64,000 nucleotides of DNA, taken from assembly GCF_003732705.1 (NCBI RefSeq), contig NZ_MOBR01000007.1:186001-250000 (forward strand), written 5' to 3'. The notes below the pieces were generated by a model. It was given only the letters and a program-made list of their open reading frames with translations, was not told the origin of the DNA and did not search any database. Both the position numbers and the translations under genes were made by a program. Source of the stretch: Pseudomonas frederiksbergensis. Lineage in GTDB: Bacteria > Pseudomonadota > Gammaproteobacteria > Pseudomonadales > Pseudomonadaceae. Shown here in pieces: positions 7,331-16,122 of the stretch; the first letter of the stretch is position 1; each line of letters starts with the position of its first letter.

Positions 7331-9249
7331 GACGCGATCCAGCTCAGGGCGAACAGGGTTTCCCCGGGCAGCTCGAAGCTGATACGACCGTCCTGGCAGT
7401 GGAAGGGCGCGTCGCGGCTGCGGTTGTCGGCGCCGAAGTAGCGCAATGAACCTTTGGCCAACGGACAGTTCGCCCCGCTCAGGTCGATACGTTGCAAGCG
7501 CGTGCCTTTGTTGACCCCCAGCAGGCCGCGTTGCAGGTCGGTGGCCATGGCCAATACGTCGACCTCGAACGCGTCGTTCTCCAGGAGCATCACATTGCGA
7601 AGCCAATGCTGCTGGATGAACTGCTGGGCCATGCCCACCGGTTTCAGCTCGAAATGATCGTCATCCAGAACCTTGAACATGCCCTTGGGGTAGTACGGTT
7701 TTTCGTCGTCGGCCTGGAACCAGTTGAGCATTTCCAGCAAACCGTCCTGGGCCGAATTGATCGCCACCGAGGCCCACCACATCGAGGCGAAATGGGTTTC
7801 CTGATCGTAGGGGCTCAGGCTTGAACCGCTGGACATGTTGGTCTGGTCCAGCAGCAACGCCTTGCGTGGCCGCCCATTGGCGTCCAGCCCGACGAGGTCG
7901 GCGGCACGGCGTACGCTGTCGCGGTAGACCCGGGTCGCCAACAGGTCGCGAATCATCCATTCGTGCCACGCCAGGGCGTCGATCTGGTCACCGGATTCCG
8001 CCAGCAGGCGCCGGGCCCAATCGATGCCGCGCTTGTCCGCCGCGTTGTCGGCGAATGGGCCGTTGACCAGCCGCGAACTGGCAGGCATGGCGATGCGCAC
8101 GCCGGCCTTGGCATTGGCCGGATCGCTGCGCACTTGCCGGGCCATGCTGTTGAAGATGTTTTGATAGTCAGCGTAATCGGGGTAGTTGAGGTTCGGCTCG
8201 TCGGCAAAACCGATGTAGTGGATGCCCTTGCCGCCGAGCGCGCGGGTGCTGGCGAGCCAGGCGTCGAGGCCACTGTTGCTCATGGTGCCGACGCGCAGGT
8301 CATGGACGCGTTGGCTGCCGGCGAGCAAGGTGATGTCCTGGGTGATGCCGAACCGGTCCTGGTAAAGCCGGCGGAACGCGTCTTCGTACTGGGGTCTGCC
8401 CTGGGTAATGTCGACAAAACTGTAGTAACTGGCCGCCCGCGGCCCGAGCGCATCGAGCACCGCAAAACTGGAGGGCGGCGGCATCACATAGGGCAGGGCG
8501 ACACCCAGGTTCGGGGTCGGGCCGAGCACTTCGTTGTGCAGCGTCAGGCGGGTCTGGCCATCGTCCTCTCGCAGCGGTTTGAGTTGCTGCGGGTTCTGCG
8601 CGAACAGGTTGGCGGTGCCGTCGAGCCAGAACGCCACTTTGCCGCTGCCACGCAGGCGCAGGCGCCAGACTTGTTCGCGGTCGCTCACCGGCAGTGCGAC
8701 CTGATCGAACTGCCAATAGGCGCGATAGGGTTTGAGGGCCAGCAGCAGTTGTTGGTTGTCACCCACGCGCTGGGCTTGCAGGGCACCGACGCCACCGTGG
8801 AACTTGCCCGCCAGCACCGCGTGTTCCCCCGGCGCGACCTTGAAATACATCTCGTCGCCGTCACGGGTTTCGGCGCTGAAATGCACCTTGGCCGGGGCGA
8901 ACAGTGCCACCGTGTGTTCGTCGTGCTCGACCTTGTAGCGACGGAAGCTGTAGCCCGGAATCTCCAGCTGATAACTGGCGGCGCCGGGTGCCAATGGCCA
9001 GCTCTGACTGCCACTGGTTTCACTGGCGGCGATCAGGCGTTCGCCCGCTAGTTTGCCTCGTCCATCGACCAGGTAAATGTGTTCTTCGTTGGCATCCGCC
9101 TGCCACGCCGGAACCCAGCGCACGGTCACGGTATCGGGACGGTCCGCTTGCAAGTACAGGCTGCCGTCGCGAATGTCGGCCCAACGCATCGACGCCGCCT
9201 GAGCTTCGAGCGCAAAGCCCAGACTCAACAGCAGCACCAGGCGTTTCAT
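7327..9249 (-). CDS. secreted glycoside-hydrolase-like protein (clan A-type)
   Basis: The start at 9249 gives a signal peptide (MKRLVLLLSLGFALEAQA) and a 640-residue product. The N-terminal half is beta-rich. The C-terminal half resembles a (beta/alpha)8 hydrolase: IHYIGFADEPNLNYPDY carries a Glu after Asp at the position where clan GH-A enzymes have NEP, and DALAWHEWMIRD offers a second acidic residue. The family could be GH39-like, but I cannot assign it. In an exopolysaccharide operon a periplasmic hydrolase of this kind usually trims or releases polymer, like the enzymes of the alginate and Psl/Pel systems. Its start overlaps the flippase stop by 4 nt. Longer upstream starts would lie inside the flippase gene. 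Confidence 0.75.
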   Translation of the reverse strand: MKRLVLLLSLGFALEAQAASMRWADIRDGSLYLQADRPDTVTVRWVPAWQADANEEHIYLVDGRGKLAGERLIAASETSGSQSWPLAPGAASYQLEIPGYSFRRYKVEHDEHTVALFAPAKVHFSAETRDGDEMYFKVAPGEHAVLAGKFHGGVGALQAQRVGDNQQLLLALKPYRAYWQFDQVALPVSDREQVWRLRLRGSGKVAFWLDGTANLFAQNPQQLKPLREDDGQTRLTLHNEVLGPTPNLGVALPYVMPPPSSFAVLDALGPRAASYYSFVDITQGRPQYEDAFRRLYQDRFGITQDITLLAGSQRVHDLRVGTMSNSGLDAWLASTRALGGKGIHYIGFADEPNLNYPDYADYQNIFNSMARQVRSDPANAKAGVRIAMPASSRLVNGPFADNAADKRGIDWARRLLAESGDQIDALAWHEWMIRDLLATRVYRDSVRRAADLVGLDANGRPRKALLLDQTNMSSGSSLSPYDQETHFASMWWASVAINSAQDGLLEMLNWFQADDEKPYYPKGMFKVLDDDHFELKPVGMAQQFIQQHWLRNVMLLENDAFEVDVLAMATDLQRGLLGVNKGTRLQRIDLSGANCPLAKGSLRYFGADNRSRDAPFHCQDGRISFELPGETLFALSWIAS

Positions 9250-10550
9250 GCCGATTTCCTTTGCAGCATCAGCAGCATCGGCGCGATGTCGCTGGGCAGG
9301 ATGATCAGGGTTTGCCACACCGGCACGCCACTCAACCGGCAATACAACACCAGCAACGCGAGGGTCACCGCGAGGTAGGCGATGGACGAGGCCGCCGCCG
9401 CACCGACGATGCCGTAAGTCGGGATCAACAGCACGTTCAGCGTCAGGTTGAGCAGGGCACTCATGCCCATCATCAGTGAGATCGTGCCGGGGCGATTCTT
9501 GCCCAGCAAGTCCAGGCGCAGGATGCTCGCGTAGCACAGGCCGAACAGCCCCGGCAGCAAGGCGAGCAATGCGGGGTAAGCCGGCTGATAAGCAACGCCG
9601 AACAGCGTGACGATCAGCCATTCACCAATCACTGCCATGGTCAGGCACGCGCCGAGCATCACCGTGGCGGTCAGGCGCAGGGCCAGTGGCGTGAGCTTGT
9701 CGATGCCTTCCTCCTGTTGCAGCAGGCGTTTCATCAGGGGCGTGGTCACCGCTTCCGGGACGATCAGCAGCAACTCGGCGGCGGCGCTGGCCATGGCGTA
9801 ATGTCCCAGCGCGGTGCTGCCGAGCAGGGCACCGATAAACAGGTAATCGGAGCGCAGGATCACTTGCTGGAACAGCAGATCGGGATGGCTGCGGGCGCTG
9901 TAGCGCAGCAGTTCATTCTGACCGGCGCGGTCCCATTGCAGGGTCAGCGGCTGATTGCGCTTGAGCCAGACCCAACCGGTCAATACCACCAGACTGATGC
10001 CCGCCAGCCAACTGATCAGCGCCGCTTCGAGGGCGGCGGTTTTCCACATCCAGAACAGCGCCAGGAACAGCAGCAACGGCGCCAGGGATTCCACCAGGCG
10101 CAAGGCATTGAAAGCGACGATGCCGCCGGATGCGTTGTGCAAGGTCAGCAAGCCACTTTTGAGCACGGTCAGCGGCACCGCCAGCAACAGCAGCCAGGCG
10201 AGCAAACCGAGTTGCGTGGTGATGTCCAGTTCGCTGCCGAATTCCCGGGTCAGCGCCACCACCACCAAGGTCAGCAGCAGCGCCAGCAGACAGCCGAACA
10301 CCAGCACTTGGCTGAGCAGCAAACCCATCGGCCGTTGCTTGGCGGCCTGATAACCCACCGCCGAGTTCAAACCGCCGCTGGTGGCGGCGCTGATCAGGTC
10401 GGGGAGGGTGCTGAGCAGCGCAAACAAGCCGCGTTCGCTCGGCCCGAGAATCCGCGCCAGCAACACGTTGCGCAGTAAACGCAGGCCGATCATCGCCAGT
10501 TTGGTGCCCATGCTCAGGGCCAGGTGCTTGAGATAATGGCTGCGACTCAT
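9246..10550 (-). CDS. Wzx-like oligosaccharide flippase
   Basis: The protein has 434 residues from the ATG at 10550 (MSRSHYLKHLALSMGTKLAMIGLRLLRNVLLA). It has about 12 hydrophobic segments and the MOP-superfamily start pattern RxxLARxLGPxxxGxFALL. It should move lipid-linked repeat units across the inner membrane in Wzx/Wzy-dependent synthesis. Its start overlaps the deacetylase stop by 4 nt (ATGA), and its stop overlaps the hydrolase start. A few residues of extra N-terminus are possible from an upstream start at 10577, but that would overlap the neighbour more deeply. Confidence 0.9.
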   Translation of the reverse strand: MSRSHYLKHLALSMGTKLAMIGLRLLRNVLLARILGPSERGLFALLSTLPDLISAATSGGLNSAVGYQAAKQRPMGLLLSQVLVFGCLLALLLTLVVVALTREFGSELDITTQLGLLAWLLLLAVPLTVLKSGLLTLHNASGGIVAFNALRLVESLAPLLLFLALFWMWKTAALEAALISWLAGISLVVLTGWVWLKRNQPLTLQWDRAGQNELLRYSARSHPDLLFQQVILRSDYLFIGALLGSTALGHYAMASAAAELLLIVPEAVTTPLMKRLLQQEEGIDKLTPLALRLTATVMLGACLTMAVIGEWLIVTLFGVAYQPAYPALLALLPGLFGLCYASILRLDLLGKNRPGTISLMMGMSALLNLTLNVLLIPTYGIVGAAAASSIAYLAVTLALLVLYCRLSGVPVWQTLIILPSDIAPMLLMLQRKSA

Positions 10551-11557
10551 GGCTGTGCCCCACGGTAGATGCGCCACGACAGCAATTCCGGATTACGCGC
10601 CGTGCGCTGGCTGACACCAAAGCGCGGCAAAGCCAATGGATCGCTGGCGCCGCGATAGATGCCGGTGCCGGTGCCCAGGGCATAGGGGAAGGCGTGGTCG
10701 GCGACCTGTTGCCGGACGCGTGCATCGTGATCGCCGTTGGGGTAGCAGTAGACCGGCAGCGGCCGGTTGCAGCCGTTCAACAGCGCATCATGGCTGCGGC
10801 TCAGTTCTTCATTCAGACGTTGATCGTCGAGGCCGGTGAGAATCGCGTGGCTCGCGCCGTGGGGACCGAAACGCACCAGCCCGGAGGCTTCCAGCGCGCG
10901 CACTTGCTGCCAGTCCAGCGCTTGGGGCAATGACTCTTCGGGGCATTCATCGGTCAGGCGGCTCAAGTCGTCCGGCGCCAGGGTTTTCAGGCTTTGCAGG
11001 TAGTGCAGCAAGGTCAGGCTGCGGCGGTCCACGTCGACGTCATCCATCAACACCGGCAGGGGCCGGCCGACCTGTTGCAGGCATTCGATCAGGTGCATCC
11101 GCGGCTGTTCGCCATGGCTGCCCCACAGGGTTTCGCCGAGGCTTTCCCACCAGAAGCGCTGGCGGCTGCCGATGAAATCGGTGGAGAGAAAGATGCTCGC
11201 CGGCACTTGGTATTTTTGCAGCAGCGGGAAGGCGTTCACCGCGTTGTCGCGCCAGCCGTCATCAAAGGTCAACGCCACCCTGGGCCGTTCCGAGTGTTGG
11301 GTGCCGGGGTGCAGGATGTCCATCAACGGCACGCAGTCGAAGTGTTTTTTCAGCCAGACCAGCAAGTGCTCGAACGCTTTGGGCCCGACGCACAATTCAT
11401 TGCGGTGGGGCAGGTCGGCGGCACGGTCGTTGGCCAGCACCCGATGCAACATCAGAATCACCCCGGAGCCGCGCAGCTGACGGCGGCCCAGTGGGGAATT
11501 CAGGTACAACCAGCCACTGGCACGTTTGATACTGGTCTTGATCGGCATGTCAGGCAC
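10547..11557 (-). CDS. polysaccharide deacetylase (NodB-like)
   Basis: The NodB core is evident: GVILMLHRV, VALTFDDGWRDN (residues about 94-105, with the catalytic and metal-binding Asp pair), and CYPNGDHD late in the protein. The usual second metal motif HxxxH is not evident; the matching region reads STDFIGSRQRFWW, so the metal site may be atypical. I use the GTG at 11557, which directly abuts the upstream stop codon; an ATG at 11548 is an alternative. The enzyme probably removes acetyl groups from the polymer or its precursor. It has no signal peptide, so it may act on cytoplasmic or inner-leaflet intermediates. Confidence 0.85.
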   Translation of the reverse strand: MPDMPIKTSIKRASGWLYLNSPLGRRQLRGSGVILMLHRVLANDRAADLPHRNELCVGPKAFEHLLVWLKKHFDCVPLMDILHPGTQHSERPRVALTFDDGWRDNAVNAFPLLQKYQVPASIFLSTDFIGSRQRFWWESLGETLWGSHGEQPRMHLIECLQQVGRPLPVLMDDVDVDRRSLTLLHYLQSLKTLAPDDLSRLTDECPEESLPQALDWQQVRALEASGLVRFGPHGASHAILTGLDDQRLNEELSRSHDALLNGCNRPLPVYCYPNGDHDARVRQQVADHAFPYALGTGTGIYRGASDPLALPRFGVSQRTARNPELLSWRIYRGAQP

Positions 11558-12694
11558 TCATCGAGTCTGGTCGGGGTTCCATTGGTTGTAGCTGTGCCCG
11601 CGCAAGAACTGCCACACGCCGACGCTCATGCCGGCCAGCGTCACCAGCACGAACGCGGCGAGGCGGAACGGCTTGGGCAAGCGGTGACGTACGTCCAGCA
11701 GGCCGGCCACGGCGAAGGCGTAGCCGAGCAACTGGGCGGCCAGAGTCAGGCGATAGAAACCATGCTCATCGAGCAGCCAGAGATTGGCCACGAGCAAGGG
11801 CAGCAACAGGACCGGCGCCAGCCGGCGGATCAGTTTGTGGCTGATCAACGCGATGGCGTACAGGCCATGGCGCAGCGGGTTGAGCAGTTCACGTCGGGCT
11901 GCCAGGCTGATCAGGCCGCCGACGGTGACGCGCTGGCGGCGGCTGAACTGGCGGTCGGGCTCGTCCACGCCTTGATCGAGCACCTTGGCGTCGTCGACAT
12001 AGACCACACGTTTGCCCGCGACCGGTGCGCAGGTGTTGATATAGAAATCGTCGTTGACCAGGGCTGGAATCGGTTGGTACAGCTCGCGGCGCAACGCCTG
12101 CAGGGCGCCGTCGGCCGAGACCGTGCAGCCGGTGCGGCTTTCCACCCGGCGCAGCCAGGCTTCGTAGTGGCGGTACAGACTTTCGCCCACGCTCAGGCCC
12201 TTGCCTGGGACGGGGATGTTCATGTTGCCGACGGTACCGCCGACCTCAGGGTCGGCAAACGGCGCCAGCAGCCACTGCAACGTACCGTCGATCCAGTGAA
12301 CATCGGCATCGGTGAATACCAGGATATCGCCGGTGCAGTGGCTGACAGCGGCGTTGAGCACACTGTTCTTGCCTTGGCGCGGCAGGTCGAACACCTCGAT
12401 GCGCGGGTCGTCGAAGGTGCGCGCCAGGGCCACGGTCTGATCGGTGGAGCCGTCGCTGGCGACGATGATCTGCAAACGGGCGGCTTGATAGTCCTGAGCC
12501 AGCAGATTGCGCAGTTTATTCTCGATATTGCGTTGCTCATTGTGCGCGGCAACCACCACGCTGACCCGTTGCGCAGGCAAGGGAGGCGGCGTGTGTCGAG
12601 GAAAAAACGGTCCAGCGATTGTCAGCAGCAGCGGGTAACCCAGGTAGGCGTACACCGGTAGCAACAGGCACAACCAGAATATGAACTCAGCCAC
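11558..12694 (-). CDS. membrane-bound family 2 glycosyltransferase
   Basis: The GT-A fold is clear: VSVVVAAHNEQRNIENKL, VASDGSTDQT, VFTDADVHW (the metal-binding DxD), NDDFYINT and QFSRRQRV (the QxxRW-like processive signature). There is one N-terminal membrane segment (EFIFWLCLLLPVYAYLGYPLLL) and two or three C-terminal ones, as in hyaluronan, chitin or poly-GlcNAc synthases. The GTG at 12694 is preferred over the ATG at 12712 because an AGGAGG sits 7 nt before it and it overlaps the upstream stop by only 8 nt. It likely adds a sugar to the lipid-linked repeat. The QFSRR motif also leaves open a processive polymerising role. Confidence 0.88.
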   Translation of the reverse strand: MAEFIFWLCLLLPVYAYLGYPLLLTIAGPFFPRHTPPPLPAQRVSVVVAAHNEQRNIENKLRNLLAQDYQAARLQIIVASDGSTDQTVALARTFDDPRIEVFDLPRQGKNSVLNAAVSHCTGDILVFTDADVHWIDGTLQWLLAPFADPEVGGTVGNMNIPVPGKGLSVGESLYRHYEAWLRRVESRTGCTVSADGALQALRRELYQPIPALVNDDFYINTCAPVAGKRVVYVDDAKVLDQGVDEPDRQFSRRQRVTVGGLISLAARRELLNPLRHGLYAIALISHKLIRRLAPVLLLPLLVANLWLLDEHGFYRLTLAAQLLGYAFAVAGLLDVRHRLPKPFRLAAFVLVTLAGMSVGVWQFLRGHSYNQWNPDQTR

Positions 12695-13655
12695 GGGCGG
12701 GCCTCCTGGCATTCCAATGACAAAGATTGAGAATGAACGCGGCGCCGGCCAGGTGCAGGCGCACCCAATGCAGGCCCCAGAGTTGCAGCGTGAGGCGGAT
12801 ATCGTGTTGCTTGAAGCTTTGGCGCACGCTGAGGATCAGCCCCGGCAGCGAGGTGATCATCACCATGATCGCCGCGTGGTGCGGGAAGCCGTCCAGCAGC
12901 GCGGAGATCGCCATGAAGTCCAGCAGCCAGACCACCAGCGACAGCAGGGGAAAGCGCAGCAGGCGCAGGCTGAATCCGTGGGTACGCAGCAGTTGCAGAT
13001 GACTGCCCTGGCGCCACATTTCCTTGCCCATCCACTCGCGCCAACTGGCTTCATACCCCCAATGCAGGGCAACGCTTTGATTGACCGCCAGCACGCGCGC
13101 GCCGGCTTCGCGCAGGCGCATGGTGAAATCCTTGTCCTCGCCGGTGCGCAGGGTTTCTTCAAAGCCACCGACCTTGTCAAACCAGGATCGGCGCATAAAC
13201 AGGTTGGAGGTGGGCAGCCATTGCACCGGGTGCAGGGTGTGGCTGGTCGGGTGCAGTGTGCGGCGTTGCCAGGCATCGGCATACCACGGCGCCTGGGCTG
13301 GCGTGTGCAGGTCCAGGCCGAACAATTCACCCTGGCCCTGGGCCTCGAGTTCAAGCAGCAGAGTCAGCCAGTCTTCGGGCAGCTCGATGTCGGCGTCGAT
13401 GAAGGCCAGCCATTCCCCGGTGGCGACGGCCGTACCGCGATTGCGCAGTGCTCCGATCAGCAAACCGGGCATCACCAATACCTGTGCACCGAACTGCCGG
13501 GCAATCTGCGGGCCCTGATCACTGGAGCCGTTATCGACCACAATCAGCTCACAGTCCAGGCCCGCGGCATCGGCGGCCTTTTGTGCGGCGAGCAAGGTCC
13601 GGCCGATGTGTCGGGCTTCGTTGAACATCGGGATGACAATGCTGATCCGATTCAT
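12687..13655 (-). CDS. family 2 glycosyltransferase
   Basis: The product is 322 residues from the ATG at 13655, which overlaps the polymerase stop by 4 nt. The GT-A motifs are ISIVIPMFNEARHIG, VVDNGSSDQGP, AFIDADIELP (the DxD) and TGEDKDFTMRL (the catalytic ED). Two C-terminal hydrophobic segments (FPLLSLVVWLLDFMAISALL and the following stretch) anchor it to the inner membrane. It presumably adds one sugar to the undecaprenyl-linked repeat. The sugar cannot be read from the sequence. Confidence 0.88.
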   Translation of the reverse strand: MNRISIVIPMFNEARHIGRTLLAAQKAADAAGLDCELIVVDNGSSDQGPQIARQFGAQVLVMPGLLIGALRNRGTAVATGEWLAFIDADIELPEDWLTLLLELEAQGQGELFGLDLHTPAQAPWYADAWQRRTLHPTSHTLHPVQWLPTSNLFMRRSWFDKVGGFEETLRTGEDKDFTMRLREAGARVLAVNQSVALHWGYEASWREWMGKEMWRQGSHLQLLRTHGFSLRLLRFPLLSLVVWLLDFMAISALLDGFPHHAAIMVMITSLPGLILSVRQSFKQHDIRLTLQLWGLHWVRLHLAGAAFILNLCHWNARRPARG

Positions 13656-15019
13656 GCCTTGGCCTCCTGCATTGGGGCTTCTTCCGCTTTCAGGCGCAGC
13701 ACGCTGGTCAGGGCCAGCATGATCCACACGTACTTCTGGTTCGGTGCGCTGAGGAACATCAAAAACAGGGTCAGCGATAGAAAACTGATGCCCAGGTGCG
13801 TCAGCAAATCAGCCTGCTCGCGGTTGTTTCGCTGCAGCCAGGCGCGCCGGGCGCGAATCAGGTTGTACAAGCCGAGGACGAGCATGCCGACGAACAAAAG
13901 GCCGGCAGGAATTCCCAGCTCGCTGAAGATTTCCAGATACGTGTTGTGGGCGCGGCGGTACAGATCACCGACTTTGCGGTTGGCCGAAAAAACCTTGGCA
14001 TAACCGGTGGTGGCGTAGTGCATCGGGAAGGTCCCGGGGCCGGTCCCCAGCAATGGGTTCTCGCTGATCATCTGGCTGCCGACCACGATGTACGAAGCGC
14101 GGCGACCGAGGGATTCGTCCTGGCTCTTGGCGCCGGCGCTCAAGATACTCAAGGACTGGATGCGCGCGATGTAACCGGGCGGCATCGCGTAAATGGCCAG
14201 CGGAATCACGATCACCATGCCGAGCATGGCAAACCCCAAATGCCGCGGGCGGATGCGTTTGAGCTCGACGCGGTAGTGCCAGGCGCCAATCGCCATACTG
14301 AGAAACAGCACCACCAGCCCTGAACGGGATTCGGTCTTGGTCATGCCGCCCAGCAGCAACACGAAGCACCCACCCCAAAACAACCGGTGCACTAGGTTCG
14401 GACTGCGGATCACCAGCAGCAAACCGAGCGGAACGGCGAAGGCAATCAGCATGGCAAAACCGTTCGGGTCTTCCAGCAGGCCGGTGGCGCGGCCCTGGTC
14501 CTGGTACTTGATGGAAAAAATCGCCAATACGCAGGTCATCGTGACACTGAGCGTCACCAGTTTGGCGAACAGGTCCAGGTTCAAATCGCGACCGATCAGC
14601 AGCGCGATTACAAACAGAACCAGGCCGACGCTCAGTTCCCGCAGATGCCCCATCGACATGGCCATGTCATCGGTATTGAGCGTGCTCAGCAGGTACAACA
14701 GCATGAACCAGATCAGGTAGCGCCAGATGTTACTGCGCAGCCGTTCGGGCGGAAGCTGGTGAATGGCCAGTTGCAGCATCAGGATCAGCACCAGTGAGAG
14801 GCCGAGAAACTTGGAGCCGGACAACGCGCTGTCCTTGAAGAGACCTTCAAATGGCAACAGCGCGACAATGCCGAGCAGACCCCACGTGGGTTTGCGGTAG
14901 AGCACCGCGACACCCACCAGGCCGAGTACCGCGCCCGGTGCCAGAAACGGATAAGGGCTGGCCAGCAAACCGAGGCAGACCAGGCCGAGCAGACTGATGA
15001 TCGAGAGTGGAAAGATCAC
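13652..15019 (-). CDS. Wzy/WaaL-like O-antigen polymerase or ligase family protein
   Basis: This 455-residue inner-membrane protein has about 11 hydrophobic segments and the Wzy_C signature near the C-terminus (RRAHNTYLEIFSELGIPAGLL). The GTG at 15019 is the start: a GGGAGG Shine-Dalgarno lies 7 nt upstream and GTGA overlaps the upstream stop by 4 nt. In the context of Wzx, Wzz and Wza homologues it is most likely the Wzy polymerase that joins repeat units in the periplasm. A ligase role is less likely, since no lipopolysaccharide genes are present. Confidence 0.87.
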   Translation of the reverse strand: MIFPLSIISLLGLVCLGLLASPYPFLAPGAVLGLVGVAVLYRKPTWGLLGIVALLPFEGLFKDSALSGSKFLGLSLVLILMLQLAIHQLPPERLRSNIWRYLIWFMLLYLLSTLNTDDMAMSMGHLRELSVGLVLFVIALLIGRDLNLDLFAKLVTLSVTMTCVLAIFSIKYQDQGRATGLLEDPNGFAMLIAFAVPLGLLLVIRSPNLVHRLFWGGCFVLLLGGMTKTESRSGLVVLFLSMAIGAWHYRVELKRIRPRHLGFAMLGMVIVIPLAIYAMPPGYIARIQSLSILSAGAKSQDESLGRRASYIVVGSQMISENPLLGTGPGTFPMHYATTGYAKVFSANRKVGDLYRRAHNTYLEIFSELGIPAGLLFVGMLVLGLYNLIRARRAWLQRNNREQADLLTHLGISFLSLTLFLMFLSAPNQKYVWIMLALTSVLRLKAEEAPMQEAKA

Positions 15020-16122
15020 GCGCGTGCCTCCCGTGCAGTACGGATATAAAGCTGCGACCAACGTTCGGCGAGGGCCTTTAGGTCGTAGCGATCCAGTTGC
15101 GTACGTTTTGCGTTGTCACTCAGTTCCCGGGCCAGGGCCGGTTCGCTCAGCAAGGTGCCGATCTGGTGGGCGAGGGCGATGCTGTCGGCCGGCGTGGCGA
15201 GCAAACCGTTGTGCCGCTCTTGCAGCACATCGGGAATCCCGCCGACACCGAACGCGGCCACCGGCACTCCGGCCTGCATCGCTTCAAGCAGAATCATCGG
15301 CGTGCCTTCAGTGCGCGAGCTGATCACCAGCGCATCGAGTCGGCGCCACCACACCGTCATGTCGGTCTGATAACCCGGCAAGGTGATGCGGTCCTGCAAA
15401 CCTGCGGCGTTGATCCGTGCCAACAGGCTGTCCCGTTCCGGGCCGTCGCCGAGCATCACGGCGTCCAGTCGGGGGTGTTGCTGACACAACGGAATCAGCG
15501 CATCGAGAAACAGGTCCGGGCCTTTTTCACTGCTCAGTCGCCCGACGTAACCGGCCAGCCAACGCTGGCGATTGACGCGGTGCGGTAGCAGACCTTTGGC
15601 TGCGGGCAAACCATTGGGGATCACCTGCAGTTTCTCCGACCGGACACTGGCCTGGCGGCATAACGTGGCGATGCTTTCAGCAACGCAGACCACGCGGTTC
15701 ACCGACGCGGTGCGGCACAGTTGCAGGCTCAGCCAGGTGTAGAATTTCTGCTTGCGGCTGCGCGGCGTGAAACCGTGCTGGGTAATCACCAGTGGCAAGC
15801 GCAACAGCGTCGCGCCGACCCAGCCAAACAACAGGCCTTTGAAGTTATGCGCATTGATCAGCGGTTGTTCCGCCCGCCGCTGACGCAAATGCCCCAACAA
15901 CGCCCCCAGCCCCGCGCAACCCTGGCAGTCCACCCCGGCCTCGCGAAACCGTTCGATCAAGACTGGCGGCGCATTGAGAAACAGCACCTGGTGCTGCCCC
16001 GGCGTCGCCAGGCAATGGTCCAGCAGCATCCGCTCAGCCCCATAGAAGCCGCCGCTGCTGAGCAAATGAATGATCGGCAGGGCGCTGGAAGGATTGAGCG
16101 GCGCGTTCAATTGCGCACCCAA
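15016..16122 (-). CDS. family 4 glycosyltransferase
   Basis: The GT-B fold is recognisable: an N-terminal IHLLSSGGFYGAERMLLDH, YVGRLSSEKGPDLFLDAL opening the C-terminal domain, and SSRTEGTPMILLEAMQAGVPVAA, which contains the EX7E retaining motif. Length (up to 368 aa) is normal for GT4. The start is uncertain because no ATG is available: a TTG at 16122 gives a 16-nt overlap with the wzz-like gene, and a TTG at 16110 gives a 4-nt TTGA overlap matching the style of the operon. It should be a cytoplasmic or peripheral enzyme using a nucleotide sugar. Confidence 0.87.
   Translation of the reverse strand: MGAQLNAPLNPSSALPIIHLLSSGGFYGAERMLLDHCLATPGQHQVLFLNAPPVLIERFREAGVDCQGCAGLGALLGHLRQRRAEQPLINAHNFKGLLFGWVGATLLRLPLVITQHGFTPRSRKQKFYTWLSLQLCRTASVNRVVCVAESIATLCRQASVRSEKLQVIPNGLPAAKGLLPHRVNRQRWLAGYVGRLSSEKGPDLFLDALIPLCQQHPRLDAVMLGDGPERDSLLARINAAGLQDRITLPGYQTDMTVWWRRLDALVISSRTEGTPMILLEAMQAGVPVAAFGVGGIPDVLQERHNGLLATPADSIALAHQIGTLLSEPALARELSDNAKRTQLDRYDLKALAERWSQLYIRTAREARA

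Noticed and set aside
10994..12661. Long plus-strand open frame (about 555 codons) opposite the deacetylase and glycosyltransferase genes
   Set aside because: It is antisense to genes with clear family motifs, and such mirror frames are common in high-GC DNA. Its translation shows no motif.
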